A stretch of 64,000 bases of DNA from Pedobacter yonginensis (GTDB taxonomy: Bacteria; Bacteroidota; Bacteroidia; Sphingobacteriales; Sphingobacteriaceae). A model generated the notes under the pieces. That model was not told the origin of the DNA and did not search any database. It saw only the letters and a list, made by a program, of their open reading frames with translations. How positions within the stretch are numbered: the stretch's first letter is position 1; each line of letters begins with the position of its first letter. The stretch spans positions 124,001 to 188,000 of the forward strand of contig NZ_QGNZ01000003.1 of assembly GCF_003173595.1 (NCBI RefSeq), in the 5' to 3' direction. Below, one piece after another: positions 33,392 to 43,493 of this stretch. The position numbers and the translations under genes are program-made.

Positions 33392-35359
33392 TTACGGATT
33401 GATGTTATCCTTTTTGGGTTTGGGTTTTGTCTCCACAATTTCCGCAACTGCAACCACTTCTTTACGCTGTTGGGGGTCCATAAGTTCCATCAATTTTAAA
33501 CCCAGCAAACCATCCATGGCCGAGCCACCGTTTTGCGAGCCATTACCTCCTATCAAAACATCAGGAATTAGCTTAACATTACCTTTTGATAATTCTTCGG
33601 TAATTTTATATCGGGTAAAGTTTTCGCCACCTAAAGCCTTAACAGCCAATTCGTAAGCTTCAGCTGTAGATTTACCTACGGCCAAAATTTTACCAGCTTC
33701 TGCGCTACCTGTTAACGAAATTTGCTCTGCCTCTGCTGAGGCTCTTAATTTAATTGCTTCAGAATCGGCCTGTGCCCTCGCTTTGGTTGCCTCGGCTTCT
33801 CCATGGGCTCTCATTTTCGTGGCTTCCGCTTCAGCACCCACAGCTAGTTTAACACCCGCTGCATCACCTTCCGATTTTTTAACCGTAGCACTAGCCGTGC
33901 GTTCGGCAATTTCAACACTTTGTTGTGCCTTAACAATATCTTTCTGCATATCTGCAATAGCAGTTTCCTTCTCCATCCCCTGACGCGTTTCTTGCGCCTG
34001 TTTTTGGGTTTCGTAAGTAACCTTTTGCTCTTCCGCAATTTTACGGTCGGTTAAAGTTTTCATTAACGATTCTGGTGGAACAATATCCCCAATCAAGGTA
34101 TCCACTGCATTTACGTTATACTCGTCAAGCACTTTTCTGATATGCTCTTTTGCAGATTCCTGACGTTCTTTACGGGTGCTTAAAAAAGCAATTACATCGC
34201 TACCCTGCGCCGAGTTGCGGAAATAGTTACCAATTGTAGGCTCTAAAACCTGCGAAACGAGGTTGACCATATTACCAAAACGAGCAATTACTTTTGGTGC
34301 TTCTGTTGTTGGCACGTGAATGATTTGTGCAACATCCAAATTGAAAGGGAAACCATCTCTGGAACGCACCGTAATGGTTGATAAGTTTTTATCCAAATTA
34401 TGTGCTTCACTTCGGGCAGATGCCCAGTTCAAAACCAAATTGGTTGTAGGCACCAATTCTACCTTCATAATGTATTTGTTAATAGGGTACTTTCCAGGGC
34501 CGAGCGGTTCCAACCAAACCCCTTTTGAACCTTTTGCCACAATGTTACCATGTTTAAAATCTGCACCAGTTAAGTCGTTCCCATCCGTACCAATAAACGA
34601 GATTACCACCCCTACATAACCAATTGCAATTTCAGTCATTGGGATTTCTTCTAACTGTATGGCCCAAGGATTCAAGTTGTAAGAACCTGCTAAAATTACC
34701 TGAGGTTGCAAACCACGATTACCACCTTGTTTGATAAAGGCATCAAAATCCTGAAAGTTATTGTGCCCTTCTACCATTTTCCCTGCAATTTGATTGGCCT
34801 CAATGGGCAAACCATCTAAAGTGGTTACAATACCAACCATACTTTCTTGAATGCGAATCATATCCGTAACAGAAACCTGAAAAAGCATGGTATTGATCCG
34901 GTAAGAGCCCGATGTGATGTAGGAGGTTTGCCTACCCCGCTGACCGCCATTTTCAAGAAACTTTACTGCATCCTGAAAGTTATCACACTCTACCCTTTGA
35001 CCCAAGATGTTTCCCGTTGGTATTTCAGAACCATCTTTGGCCATAATTAATCCAATTTTTCCCTCTGGGATAATGGTAAATTGTTCCATGGTAACACTGT
35101 ATTGCCAAAACCACATCCCAAAATATAAGCCTGGCGCTAAGGTTTTGCCTTGAAAACCCGCTTCGCCCTTTATGGCGATAATTCTGCCATCCGGCAATTC
35201 CTTTGCTGAACCAAAGAGCACAAATTTTTTGGTAATTAAGCCGATTCTATCCTCTGGCACAATCACCATCCCAAACAGGAAGCGTAAAATATATTTGTAT
35301 AAAACAATGCACATCAGTGCCACCAAAACCCACCAGTAATTAGAAATGAGCGTTTCCAT
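33392..35359 (-). CDS. SPFH/Band 7 (flotillin-like) membrane protein
   Basis: A 655-residue protein with one N-terminal transmembrane helix (about 8-32). Repeated beta-rich modules follow (VPEDRIGLITKKFV, IPEGKIGLIMAKDG and MVGIVTTLDG look like internal copies), then an SPFH domain (about 300-430, TVRSRDGFPFNLDVAQIIHV). A long Ala/Glu-rich coiled coil (about 435-590) and a tail with GGNGSQNGGSAM complete it. Flotillin-type proteins assemble membrane scaffolds; the internal repeats make it longer than a typical flotillin (about 480-520). It appears monocistronic. Confidence 0.85.
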   Translation of the reverse strand: METLISNYWWVLVALMCIVLYKYILRFLFGMVIVPEDRIGLITKKFVLFGSAKELPDGRIIAIKGEAGFQGKTLAPGLYFGMWFWQYSVTMEQFTIIPEGKIGLIMAKDGSEIPTGNILGQRVECDNFQDAVKFLENGGQRGRQTSYITSGSYRINTMLFQVSVTDMIRIQESMVGIVTTLDGLPIEANQIAGKMVEGHNNFQDFDAFIKQGGNRGLQPQVILAGSYNLNPWAIQLEEIPMTEIAIGYVGVVISFIGTDGNDLTGADFKHGNIVAKGSKGVWLEPLGPGKYPINKYIMKVELVPTTNLVLNWASARSEAHNLDKNLSTITVRSRDGFPFNLDVAQIIHVPTTEAPKVIARFGNMVNLVSQVLEPTIGNYFRNSAQGSDVIAFLSTRKERQESAKEHIRKVLDEYNVNAVDTLIGDIVPPESLMKTLTDRKIAEEQKVTYETQKQAQETRQGMEKETAIADMQKDIVKAQQSVEIAERTASATVKKSEGDAAGVKLAVGAEAEATKMRAHGEAEATKARAQADSEAIKLRASAEAEQISLTGSAEAGKILAVGKSTAEAYELAVKALGGENFTRYKITEELSKGNVKLIPDVLIGGNGSQNGGSAMDGLLGLKLMELMDPQQRKEVVAVAEIVETKPKPKKDNINP

Positions 35360-35758
35360 AATATTAAGTATTTTCTATTTTTTTAGGCCTAATAAACCAT
35401 TTATTAAGCACCATATTGATAGCAAATTAAATGCTTTGTTACGAGATTTAACAATATTTTTAACAATATTTTTATTCAATTTAAGGCCCTTGAGACTGCT
35501 CAGGGGCGATTTTAACTAAAATATCAACTGCACTTTGCATTTCTTGAAATCGTGAATTATAGCGCATAAAAACCACAAAAACTAAGGATTTAGGTTTAGG
35601 CGAATAATTACAGAATACAGCGGCAGTGATTTTGTTGAAAACTTATCTAATGATGTCCTATTTCAGACCTAGAGCCATGTGCCGAAAACGATACAAATTT
35701 CGGTGGATTCAGAAGAAAATTTAGAGCGTTGAAAATAATTGTAGAGGAAAGCTTCGTC
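35360..35758. other. Intergenic region, no confident gene
   Basis: The sequence is AT-rich with a direct repeat TTTAACAATATTTTTAACAA near 35450. A 28-codon frame from ATG 35567 to TAA 35481 (minus, MRYNSRFQEMQSAVDILVKI...) sits in a longer open stretch that begins after a stop near 35645. It looks mildly protein-like but has no recognised family. Confidence 0.4.
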
Positions 35759-35980
35759 CTATCCACCAATCTCTTCCCGATATTCTTGTTGTAAGTCAAA
35801 AAGGCATTTGGCACATAAACAGCCTTCATACAACTCGGAGATATATTGCACTTCGTTAATGCTGAGTTGTACCACGCTACACTGGCATTTGGTATAAGAA
35901 TTGGCCTTGCACTCAATAGCGTTATTGCATCTTTCGCAAGGAATGATTTCGTGCTTGGCGCTATAGATGGGTGAAGACAT
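35759..35980 (-). CDS. Small cysteine-rich CWC family protein
   Basis: A 73-residue cytoplasmic protein with the cysteine-rich CWC pattern: CERCNNAIECKANSYTKCQC (Cys pairs near residues 14-33) and later CLCAKCLFDLQQEY. The two clusters suggest a zinc or other metal site; no function is known. The ATG at 35980 is preferred over the longer reading from 36025, because the promoter box lies between the two and the family begins near here. Confidence 0.78.
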   Translation of the reverse strand: MSSPIYSAKHEIIPCERCNNAIECKANSYTKCQCSVVQLSINEVQYISELYEGCLCAKCLFDLQQEYREEIGG

Positions 35981-35983
35981 ACA

Positions 35984-35991
35984 CAAAAGTA
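35984..35991 (-). promoter_or_regulatory. Promoter -7 box touching the start codon of the CWC gene
   Basis: TACTTTTG on the minus strand matches TAnnTTTG and ends only three bases before the ATG, which would make the transcript leaderless or nearly so. Confidence 0.45.
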
Positions 35992-35996
35992 TAAAC

Positions 35997-36031
35997 AAAA
36001 AATAAGGTTTTGAGCGATTGCCCAAAACCTT
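35997..36031 (-). terminator. Terminator of nrdA
   Basis: On the minus strand AAGGTTTTG pairs with CAAAACCTT around a 10-nt loop and is followed by ATTTTTTG. It also overlaps the upstream region of the CWC gene promoter. Confidence 0.82.
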
Positions 36032-36101
36032 ATAAATTTATTGCTTTGTAATGAGAAGATATTTAGGCTTTACTTTGGCCGTTAATCTTTTTCATTTTAT
36101 G

Positions 36102-38486
36102 TTAACCTGAACAGCTAATGCAACCTTCTTCCATTGAACAAACTGGTCCGTCAACAATTTCTTCTGCCACTTGGTCTGCTGTCATTTGAGCTGGAATTAC
36201 AGCCTCAATGGCTTTACCACCTTGGTTCTCTACCGTAAACTGAACCGCTTGGTTTGCAGCCTGAGTACGCAAGTAGTACATACCGGTTTTCAATCCTTTC
36301 TCCCATGCGTAGAAGTGCATTGAAGTTAATTTTGAAGTATTTGGTGCATTTACAAACAAGTTTAACGATTGCGATTGGCAGATGTACGCGCCACGGTCTG
36401 CAGCCATATCAATGATGTTACGCATCTTAATTTCCCAAACTGTTTTGTACAGTTCTTTGATGTAATCTGGAATTGAAGGAATACCTTGAATTGATCCATT
36501 CGCCAAGATGATTTGGTTCTTCATCTCATTGTTCCATAAACCTAGGGCAACTAAATCCTTCAACAAGTGTTTGTTTACCACAACAAATTCTCCGCTCAAT
36601 ACCCTACGGGTGTAGATGTTTGAAGTATAAGGTTCGAAACATTCGTTATTACCTAAAATTTGAGAGGTAGATGCGGTTGGCATTGGTGCAACCAATAATG
36701 AATTATATACACCATTTTTAACTACTTTTTTGCGCAATGCATCCCAATCCCAACGGCCACTATCTGGCGTTACATTCCATAAATCAAATTGGAATTTACC
36801 TTTTGATAATGGAGAGCCTTTAAACGTTTGGTATGGACCATTTTTCACTGCCAAATCGTGAGAGGCCGTCATCGATGCGAAGTAAATCGTTTCGAAAATA
36901 TCTTTGTTTAAGCGTTTCGCTTCATCACTCTCGAACGGTAAACGCAACAAGATAAAGGCATCGGCCAAACCTTGTACACCTAAGCCTACCGGGCGATGAC
37001 GCATGTTTGAATTTTCAGCTTCAACAACTGGATAGTAGTTGTGATCGATGATTTTGTTTAAGTTTAACGTTGCCTGATAAGTTACGTCGTACAGTTTTTG
37101 GTGATCGAACTGACCGTTGATTACGAAACGAGGCAATGCTAATGATGCTAAGTTACAAACCGCAACCTCATCTTTAGAGGTATATTCGATAATCTCTGTA
37201 CACAGGTTAGAACTCTTAATTGTACCTAAGTTTTGTTGGTTAGATTTGCTGTTCGCTGCATCTTTAAACAACATGTAAGGGGTACCTGTTTCAATTTGCG
37301 AATCTAAAATGGCAAACCAAAGCTCTTGTGCCTTAATGGTTTTACGTCCGCGACCTTCTGCTTCATATTTGGTGTACAAAGCTTCAAACTCTGCACCGAA
37401 ACAATCGGCTAAGCCTGGTGCCTCATGCGGACAGAATAAAGTCCATTCGCCGTTATCTTTTACGCGTTGCATAAACAAGTCGTTTATCCAAAGGGCGTAG
37501 AACAAATCACGGGCACGCATTTCTTCTTTACCGTGGTTTTTACGTAAATCTAAAAACTCGAAAACATCTGCATGCCATGGCTCTAAATAGATTGCAAAAG
37601 CACCTTTACGTTTACCTCCACCTTGATCTACATAACGAGCTGTATCGTTAAATACGCGTAACATTGGAATAATACCGTTACTTGTACCGTTTGTGCCGCC
37701 GATATATGAACCTGTTGCGCGGATATTGTGAATGCTCAAACCAATACCACCAGCACTTTGAGAAATTTTAGCGGTTTGTTTTAAAGTATCGTAAATGCCT
37801 TCAATGCTATCATCCTGCATGGTTAATAAGAAACATGATGACATTTGTGGCTTTGGTGTAGCTGCATTGAATAATGTTGGCGTAGCATGTGTAAACCAAC
37901 GCTCGCTCATTAAGTTATAGGTTTTAATTGCGCTTTCGATATCTTCTTTATGGATACCAACTGAAACGCGCATAAATAAATGCTGAGGACGCTCTACAAT
38001 ACTGCCATTAACTTTTAAAAGGTAAGATTTCTCTAACGTTTTAAATCCGAAATAGTCAAAACCAAAATCTCTATCATAGATGATGCTACTGTCTAAAATG
38101 TCCTTATTTTTTTCGATAATCTCATAAACATCATCAGCAATAAGCGGAGCTGCTTTTTGCGCTTTCGGGTCGAAATATTCGTACAACATTTTCATCGTAC
38201 CCGAAAAAGATTTTGTAGTGTTTTTATGCAAGTTAGACACCGCAATACGCGAGGCCAATAATGCATAATCAGGATGTTTTGTTGTTAACGAGGCGGCTGT
38301 TTCCGCTGCTAAGTTATCCAACTCTGATGTGGTTACACCATCGTACAAACCTTCAATTACTTTTTTAGCTACATCGATTGGATCTACCAAATCGGCATTT
38401 AAACCATAGCACAGCTTTTGAATGCGTGCAGTTATTTTGTCAAATTGCACCGCCTCTTTGCGGCCATCTCTTTTTAGTACGAACAT
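36102..38486 (-). CDS. nrdA: Ribonucleoside-diphosphate reductase, alpha subunit (class I)
   Basis: A 794-residue large subunit that, with NrdB, reduces NDPs to dNDPs. An ATP-cone occupies about residues 1-92 ([17 protein letters not shown]). The catalytic barrel has [20 protein letters not shown], the NLCTEI and CNLASLALP segments and [18 protein letters not shown]. The C-terminal redox pair is in [10 protein letters not shown]. It lies 108 bp downstream of nrdB on the same strand with its own terminator. Confidence 0.97.
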   Translation of the reverse strand: MFVLKRDGRKEAVQFDKITARIQKLCYGLNADLVDPIDVAKKVIEGLYDGVTTSELDNLAAETAASLTTKHPDYALLASRIAVSNLHKNTTKSFSGTMKMLYEYFDPKAQKAAPLIADDVYEIIEKNKDILDSSIIYDRDFGFDYFGFKTLEKSYLLKVNGSIVERPQHLFMRVSVGIHKEDIESAIKTYNLMSERWFTHATPTLFNAATPKPQMSSCFLLTMQDDSIEGIYDTLKQTAKISQSAGGIGLSIHNIRATGSYIGGTNGTSNGIIPMLRVFNDTARYVDQGGGKRKGAFAIYLEPWHADVFEFLDLRKNHGKEEMRARDLFYALWINDLFMQRVKDNGEWTLFCPHEAPGLADCFGAEFEALYTKYEAEGRGRKTIKAQELWFAILDSQIETGTPYMLFKDAANSKSNQQNLGTIKSSNLCTEIIEYTSKDEVAVCNLASLALPRFVINGQFDHQKLYDVTYQATLNLNKIIDHNYYPVVEAENSNMRHRPVGLGVQGLADAFILLRLPFESDEAKRLNKDIFETIYFASMTASHDLAVKNGPYQTFKGSPLSKGKFQFDLWNVTPDSGRWDWDALRKKVVKNGVYNSLLVAPMPTASTSQILGNNECFEPYTSNIYTRRVLSGEFVVVNKHLLKDLVALGLWNNEMKNQIILANGSIQGIPSIPDYIKELYKTVWEIKMRNIIDMAADRGAYICQSQSLNLFVNAPNTSKLTSMHFYAWEKGLKTGMYYLRTQAANQAVQFTVENQGGKAIEAVIPAQMTADQVAEEIVDGPVCSMEEGCISCSG

Positions 38487-38593
38487 ATTTTATGAGATTT
38501 TTTAGTTTAGTATCGTTTAGCGAACTTCAAGTTTCGAAACTTAATCTTTCGCGTTTATAATTTTTATTAATTGTTTGGTATCAATAGGATCCC

Positions 38594-39565
38594 TTAAAAG
38601 TCTTCATCTAAAGAAAACGCTTGTTTGTTATTATCTGCCGAAGTTAAAACGCCACTTTTTTGGTAATCGCCAACACGCTTTTCAAAGAAATTCGTTTTTC
38701 CTTGCAATGAAATCATTTCCATAAAATCGAATGGATTGGTTGCATTGTAGATTTTTTTGTAACCCAGTTCTTGTAACCATCTATCGGCTACGAACTCGAT
38801 GTACTGACTCATTAGCTTTGCATTCATACCAATTAGCGCTACTGGCAAGGCATCCGTAATAAATTCCTTTTCGATTTCTACCGCATCGCGAATAATTCCG
38901 TGCACAGCCTCTTCACTCAATTTATTGCTCAACATGCTGTACAACAAACAAGCAAATTCGCAGTGTGAACCCTCGTCTCTCGATATCAATTCGTTACTGA
39001 AGGTTAAACCTGGCATCAAGCCTCGTTTTTTCAACCAAAAGATGGAGCAGAAACTTCCGCTAAAGAAAATACCTTCAACCGCAGCAAATGCAACCAAACG
39101 CTCGGCAAAGGTTCCATTATCAATCCAACGTAAAGCCCATTCTGCCTTTCTTTTTACAGCTGGAACGGTATCGATCGCATGAAATAAACGATCTTTTTCT
39201 TCTGGATCTTTAATATAGGTATCAATTAATAAGGCATAAGTTTCGGCATGTATGTTTTCCATCATAATCTGGAAACCATAAAAACAGCGTGCTTCTGGCA
39301 ACTGAACCTCACTCATAAAGTTTACCGCAAGGTTTTCGTTTACAATACCATCACTAGCCGAGAAGAAAGCAAGAATGTGCGAAATGAAATGTCTTTCCCC
39401 GTCGTTTAAGCTATCCCAATGTTTTTGATCGTCAGAAAGATCAATCTCTTCTGCGGTCCAAAAGCTAGCTTCAGTTCTTTTATACATTTCCCATATTGCC
39501 GGATACTTAATCGGCAATAGCACAAACCTATCTTTATTTTCTTGTAGTAATAATTCCTGTTCCAT
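38594..39565 (-). CDS. nrdB: Ribonucleoside-diphosphate reductase, beta subunit (class I)
   Basis: A 323-residue radical-generating subunit. The start is the ATG at 39565 ([19 protein letters not shown]); the reading from 39613 adds sixteen unconserved residues. Iron ligands and radical site fall in [27 protein letters not shown] and [16 protein letters not shown], and the C-terminus AFSLDEDF is the docking tail for NrdA. Gene order nrdB-nrdA is the usual Bacteroidota one. Confidence 0.96.
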   Translation of the reverse strand: MEQELLLQENKDRFVLLPIKYPAIWEMYKRTEASFWTAEEIDLSDDQKHWDSLNDGERHFISHILAFFSASDGIVNENLAVNFMSEVQLPEARCFYGFQIMMENIHAETYALLIDTYIKDPEEKDRLFHAIDTVPAVKRKAEWALRWIDNGTFAERLVAFAAVEGIFFSGSFCSIFWLKKRGLMPGLTFSNELISRDEGSHCEFACLLYSMLSNKLSEEAVHGIIRDAVEIEKEFITDALPVALIGMNAKLMSQYIEFVADRWLQELGYKKIYNATNPFDFMEMISLQGKTNFFEKRVGDYQKSGVLTSADNNKQAFSLDEDF

Positions 39566-40020
39566 ATGCTGATGTTTTTTAATCTTCAATTTGCACAGAG
39601 CCGACAAAGGCACGCATCCACCAATTTTATATGATGATTGTAATGTCTTTTATCAAAACGCTGTTGTGAAAGTGCTAACCTCGTCGCTTTGCAAACTACT
39701 GAGTTTTTAATTAGGAAAATTTAAGTCTGCAATCAGAGAGATCTACGTATAAATTACTAAAAACTAAGCTTTTACATTTGTTTTAAAGCGCAAGAAGTTA
39801 AAGAACTTTGTTATAACAAATATATATACAGGAGCCCTTTTCTGTGAACCAAAGTTGTTAACACTACTTCGAAATAGGTGGATAATTCAATCAGCTAAAT
39901 CTCATTTTCGAGCGAAAAAAAAGCTAATCATTTCTTTTTAAGGCTTTAGTAAACCAAAACAAGTGTTAATAACTTAAATTTTGGCGGTAAATGCGGGGGG
40001 ATTTAGAGTTAAAAAGAGTA
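39566..40020. other. Upstream region of nrdBA, no gene
   Basis: 455 bp between the convergent-side rlpA end and nrdB. It is AT-rich with several A/T tracts (TTATAACAAATATATATACA near 39811) and must contain the nrdBA promoter. I could not find a clean TAnnTTTG box or an NrdR-box pair. Confidence 0.4.
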
Positions 40021-40401
40021 CTACTCTAGGGTGTAGCTGAGCTTCACACGTGCGATACCTTTACGATAGATACCGATCTGTTTTGCAGCACTTTCTGATA
40101 AATCTATAGCGAGTCTTTTTACAAAAGGACCTCGATCATTTACCTTAACTACAACTGATTTTCCGTTATCGGGATTGGTAACCGTAACCTTCGTTCCAAA
40201 AGGCAAGGATCGATGGGCGGCTGTAAATTTTTTGGCTCTGTATTTGGCGCCGCTAGTGGTTCGGCGGCCTTCGAATTTTCTATTGTAATAAGTAGCAAGG
40301 ACTGATTTTTTTACGCTATCTGGCTCATTTGAAACGTCAGATTTTTGTGCATTACTCTGCAAAAACAGAAGGCTGAAACTTAATAACAGAAAATACTTCA
40401 T
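40021..40401 (-). CDS. RlpA-like double-psi beta-barrel protein
   Basis: A 126-residue secreted protein with a short signal peptide (MKYFLLLSFSLLFLQSNA). The mature part is one double-psi beta-barrel domain: LATYYNRKFEGRRTTSGAKY, LPFGTKVTVTN, VVVKVNDRGPF and IDLSESAAKQIG. This matches septal ring lytic transglycosylase RlpA but lacks its SPOR domain, as usual in Bacteroidota. It probably acts on peptidoglycan in the periplasm. Confidence 0.9.
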   Translation of the reverse strand: MKYFLLLSFSLLFLQSNAQKSDVSNEPDSVKKSVLATYYNRKFEGRRTTSGAKYRAKKFTAAHRSLPFGTKVTVTNPDNGKSVVVKVNDRGPFVKRLAIDLSESAAKQIGIYRKGIARVKLSYTLE

Positions 40402-40427
40402 AGGCTAAAATTTATCTATTGAGCCTG

Positions 40428-40435
40428 CAAATATA
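40428..40435 (-). promoter_or_regulatory. Promoter -7 box of the rlpA-like gene
   Basis: TATATTTG on the minus strand matches TAnnTTTG. A TTG lies 17 bases further upstream, and the box is 26 bases before the ATG. Confidence 0.55.
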
Positions 40436-40489
40436 AGCATTTAGTTTATAATCAATAATTTGTGGAAAAAACGCGGGAAACAAGGCAAC

Positions 40490-40519
40490 AAAAAAGGCGT
40501 ACAGCTAACGCTGTACACC
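40490..40519 (-). terminator. Terminator of msrB
   Basis: On the minus strand GGTGTACAGC pairs with GCTGTACGCC around a 4-nt loop and is followed by six T. Confidence 0.92.
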
Positions 40520-40544
40520 TCTACCTAACCCGACTATACCCACC

Positions 40545-41042
40545 TTATTTTTTATCTGGCACAAAATTCATGGAAATCGAATTAACACAGTGCCGAGTGT
40601 CTTTATTTGTGAATCCTTCCCCCAAAAATACGTGTCCTAAATGTGCATTGCAATTGGCACAAACAATCTCTGTACGAGAACCATCTGCATCAGGAATGCG
40701 TTTAACTGCTCCTTTAATTTCATCATCAAAGGCTGGCCACCCACAACGTGCATCAAACTTACTCTCCGACCGATACAGCGCAGCATTACAACGTTTGCAG
40801 GTATAAGTACCCTTATCTGTTGTGTGTTCATATTTACCTGTACCTGGGTACTCGGTTCCTTTATTAACAATTACTCTTTCTTCCTCGGGGGTTAATGGAT
40901 TCCAGTTCATTTTTTTCTTTTGTATAACTTGATCTGTTGATTGCTCTTGTTTTCCCTTATCTTTCTTCTGCGCGCAGGCAGTAAGACTCATACTTAAAAC
41001 AACAGCCGAAATTAAAAATAGTTTATTTAACATCATTCTCAT
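40545..41042 (-). CDS. msrB: Peptide-methionine (R)-S-oxide reductase, exported lipoprotein
   Basis: A 165-residue MsrB. The N-terminus ends in the lipobox LTAC (MRMMLNKLFLISAVVLSMSL), so it is likely membrane-anchored in the periplasm. Four zinc cysteines are present (CKRC and CANC), GWPAFDD is the substrate loop, and the catalytic Cys lies in RHCVNSISMNF. It repairs oxidised methionine in exported proteins. Met1, Met3 or Met4 could each be the start. Confidence 0.94.
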   Translation of the reverse strand: MRMMLNKLFLISAVVLSMSLTACAQKKDKGKQEQSTDQVIQKKKMNWNPLTPEEERVIVNKGTEYPGTGKYEHTTDKGTYTCKRCNAALYRSESKFDARCGWPAFDDEIKGAVKRIPDADGSRTEIVCANCNAHLGHVFLGEGFTNKDTRHCVNSISMNFVPDKK

Positions 41043-41119
41043 AGTACAATATACGCTATAGATTTCGATTTGGTTTGTGGCTTTGAGGATTGGTTGGAGT
41101 GTTTACAAAAAGATGATAA

Positions 41120-41403
41120 ACGTTGCTACACGGAAAACTAGAATGTACTCAGCGAAGCAACATATGGTTTTTTTGCCACGGAAACACGGAAGACACGGAA
41201 AACTAGAATGTACTCAGCGAAGCAACATATTTTTTTTGCCACGGAAACACGGAAGACACGGAAAACTAGAACCACCCTTTGCGATAGCCAATACCATATT
41301 TGTGCTTTGCCTAAGAAGCACGGAAGACACGGAAAACTAGAAATACCCTTTGCGATAGCCAATACCATATTTGTGCTTTGCCTAAGAAGCACAGAAAGAT
41401 TGT
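41120..41403. repeat. CACGGAA-type tandem repeats, left of the GxxExxY gene
   Basis: The cassette CACGGAAGACACGGAAAACT recurs at spacings of 65, 63 and 71 bp (ACTAGAA at 41137, 41202, 41265 and 41336), joined by two alternative linkers (TGTACTCAGCGAAGCAACAT and GCGATAGCCAATACCATATT). Orientation is opposite to the array at 41870-42536 across the GxxExxY gene. Confidence 0.87.
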
Positions 41404-41404
41404 T

Positions 41405-41797
41405 TTAGAAAACAACTCTCTTTATTTCAAGGGTAGGTTTACCGAAATTGAGTATTAAACCGACACGACAGCCAGAGCATTTCAAATAATTTATGGTTTG
41501 TGCTAAATCTTCATTAGCGATGGCACTTTTTGCTTTAATCTCTAATACAACCTGACCAAATACCAAGAAGTCGGTGTAGAAGGTACGTTGTAGGAGAGTA
41601 TCTTTGTAATAAACTGGATATTGTTTTTCTCTTTCAAAAAGATGGCCTCTACTATTAAACTCGATACAAAGGGCATCCTTGTAAATAATTTCTAAAAATC
41701 CGCAACCCAAAGATTTGTGAACCTCGATAGCCGCATTAATAATTGAATCTGTTTGATCTTTATAGGGAAGATTATCTTTACTCAAATGATAATCCAT
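41405..41797 (-). CDS. GxxExxY family protein
   Basis: A 130-residue protein of the GxxExxY family (TIGR04256). The name motif is GFLEIIY (about 34-40) within AAIEVHKSLGCGFLEIIY; YTDFLVFGQVVLEIKAKSAI gives the D...ExK spacing of a PD-(D/E)xK nuclease fold, and NYLKCSGCRVGLILNFGKP is the usual tail. The biological role is not established. It lies between two repeat arrays with opposite orientation and nowhere near genes of related function, so it behaves like an accessory or mobile gene. Confidence 0.87.
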   Translation of the reverse strand: MDYHLSKDNLPYKDQTDSIINAAIEVHKSLGCGFLEIIYKDALCIEFNSRGHLFEREKQYPVYYKDTLLQRTFYTDFLVFGQVVLEIKAKSAIANEDLAQTINYLKCSGCRVGLILNFGKPTLEIKRVVF

Positions 41798-41869
41798 AAA
41801 CGATAAATTTCAACTAAACTAATAATAATCTTTCACATTTGACCTTTCTCATTTTTTCCTGAACTGAAT

Positions 41870-42536
41870 ACCATAATTCCGTGCTTCCGTAGCAATTATA
41901 TTTGCACTTGGTGTACACCCGCCCAAACTAAACCAATCAACTCCATAATTCCGTGTTTTTCGTGCTTCCGTGGCAATTATATTTGCACTTGGTGTACACA
42001 TGCCCAAACTAAACCAATCAATTCCATAATTCCGTGTTTTCCGTGCTTCCGTGGCAATTACATTTGCACTTGGTGTACACCCCGCCCAAACTGCACCAAT
42101 CAACTCCATAATTCCGTGTTTTCCGTGCTTCCGTGGCAATTACATTTGCACTTGGTGTACACCCGCCCAAACTAAACCAATCAACTCCATAATTCCGTGT
42201 TTTCCGTGCTTCCGTGGCAATTATATTTGCACTTGGTGTTACACCGCCCAAACTAAACCAATCAATTACTTAATTCCGTGTTTTCCGTGCTTCCGTGGCA
42301 ATTATATTTGCAATTGGTGTACACCCGCCCAAACTAAACCAATCAATTACTTAATTCCGTGTTTTCCGTGCTTCCGTGGCAATTATATTTGCAATTGGTG
42401 TACACCCGCCCAAACTAAACCAATCAATTCCATAATTCCGTGTTTTCCGTGCTTCCGTGGCAATTATATTTGCACTTGGTGTTACACCGCCCAAACTAAA
42501 CCAATCAATTACTTAATTCCGTGTTTTCCGTGGCAA
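41870..42536. repeat. 81-bp tandem repeat array, eight units, right of the GxxExxY gene
   Basis: GTGCTTCCGT starts at 41881, 41962, 42043, 42125, 42206, 42287, 42368 and 42449: periods 81, 81, 82, 81, 81, 81, 81. Each unit has TTCCGTGTTTTCCGTGCTTC, CGTGGCAATTATATTTGCAC and CCGCCCAAACTAAACCAATC. It is the reverse-complement family of the left array (ACACGGAAGACACGGAA). Open frames on both strands here are by-products of the near-multiple-of-three period. Confidence 0.92.
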
Positions 42537-42544
42537 CCCTTAAA

Positions 42545-42578
42545 CAAAAAAAGCGCCTCGAACCTAATCGAAGCGCTT
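42545..42578 (-). terminator. Terminator of sucD
   Basis: On the minus strand AAGCGCTTCGA pairs with TCGAGGCGCTT (one mismatch) and is followed by seven T. Confidence 0.9.
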
Positions 42579-42601
42579 CTCCTATTCAGATTTTTTAAAT
42601 C

Positions 42602-43474
42602 TTATTTTGCTAATTCTTCAGCGATCGCTGCACCAATCTCAGCTGGGCTTTCTACTACACGAATGCCACACTCACGCATAATCTTCATTTTAGCAGCAGC
42701 AGTATCATCAGCACCGCCAACAATAGCACCAGCATGCCCCATTCTACGTCCGGCAGGAGCAGTTTGACCAGCAATGAAACCAACTACAGGTTTTGTACCG
42801 TTTTCTTTAATCCAACGAGCAGCTTCAGCTTCCATTCCACCACCAATTTCACCAATCATGATGATACCGTGCGTTTCTGGATCGTTCATTAATAATTTAA
42901 TGGCTTCTACGGTCGGGGTACCAATAATTGGGTCACCACCAATACCGATTGCCGTTGTGATACCTAAACCAGCCTTCACAACTTGATCAACAGCCTCATA
43001 CGTTAAGGTTCCTGATTTTGAAACCACGCCTACATGACCTTTTTTGAAGATGAAACCTGGCATAATACCAATTTTAGCTTCATCAGCAGTAATTACACCA
43101 GGGCAGTTAGGGCCAATAAGTGTAACATCACGATCAGAAATATATTCTTTAACCTGAATCATATCCTTAGTTGGGATACCCTCAGTAATACAAACAATAA
43201 CTTTAATACCACCTTCGGCAGCTTCCATAATTGCATCAGCAGCAAAAGCTGGTGGCACAAAAATGATAGATACATTTGCTCCTGTTTGATCAACAGCATC
43301 TTTAACAGTATTAAAAACAGGCTTATCTAAATGCAATTGCCCACCTTTGCCAGGCGTAACACCACCAACTACGTTTGTACCATAGGCAAGCATCTGCTCC
43401 GCGTGGTAAGTTCCTTCGTTTCCGGTAAAACCCTGAACGATAACCTTAGAATCTTTATTTACTAAAACGCTCAT
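42602..43474 (-). CDS. sucD: Succinate-CoA ligase, alpha subunit
   Basis: A 290-residue TCA-cycle enzyme subunit that binds CoA and carries the phosphohistidine. [20 protein letters not shown] is the CoA-binding start, GPNCPGVI and KSGTLTYE follow, and His247 in GHAGAIVGG is the phosphorylated residue. The beta subunit sucC is not next to it, which is common in Bacteroidota. A strong promoter precedes it. Confidence 0.97.
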   Translation of the reverse strand: MSVLVNKDSKVIVQGFTGNEGTYHAEQMLAYGTNVVGGVTPGKGGQLHLDKPVFNTVKDAVDQTGANVSIIFVPPAFAADAIMEAAEGGIKVIVCITEGIPTKDMIQVKEYISDRDVTLIGPNCPGVITADEAKIGIMPGFIFKKGHVGVVSKSGTLTYEAVDQVVKAGLGITTAIGIGGDPIIGTPTVEAIKLLMNDPETHGIIMIGEIGGGMEAEAARWIKENGTKPVVGFIAGQTAPAGRRMGHAGAIVGGADDTAAAKMKIMRECGIRVVESPAEIGAAIAEELAK

Positions 43475-43493
43475 GTATCAATATTTTTTTGTG

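Noticed and set aside
33783..34038. Frames on both strands within the SPFH coiled coil (for example MVASASPWALIF...)
   Set aside because: They are shadows of the Ala/Glu-rich repeats of the SPFH protein, with low-complexity composition and no start signals.
35481..35567. A 28-codon minus frame (MRYNSRFQEMQ...)
   Set aside because: It is mildly protein-like, but too short and without family, promoter or ribosome-binding support. It is mentioned only in the intergenic entry.
41043..42601. An insertion sequence or integron around the GxxExxY gene
   Set aside because: No transposase or integrase frame, no matching terminal inverted repeats beyond the arrays, and no target-site duplication could be found.
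42051..42767. A 238-codon plus-strand frame with 27-residue repeats (CFPCFRGNYICTWC...)
   Set aside because: It is produced by the 81-bp DNA repeat and then runs antisense into sucD. The peptide has no family resemblance, and the minus-strand frames at 41849-42251 arise the same way.
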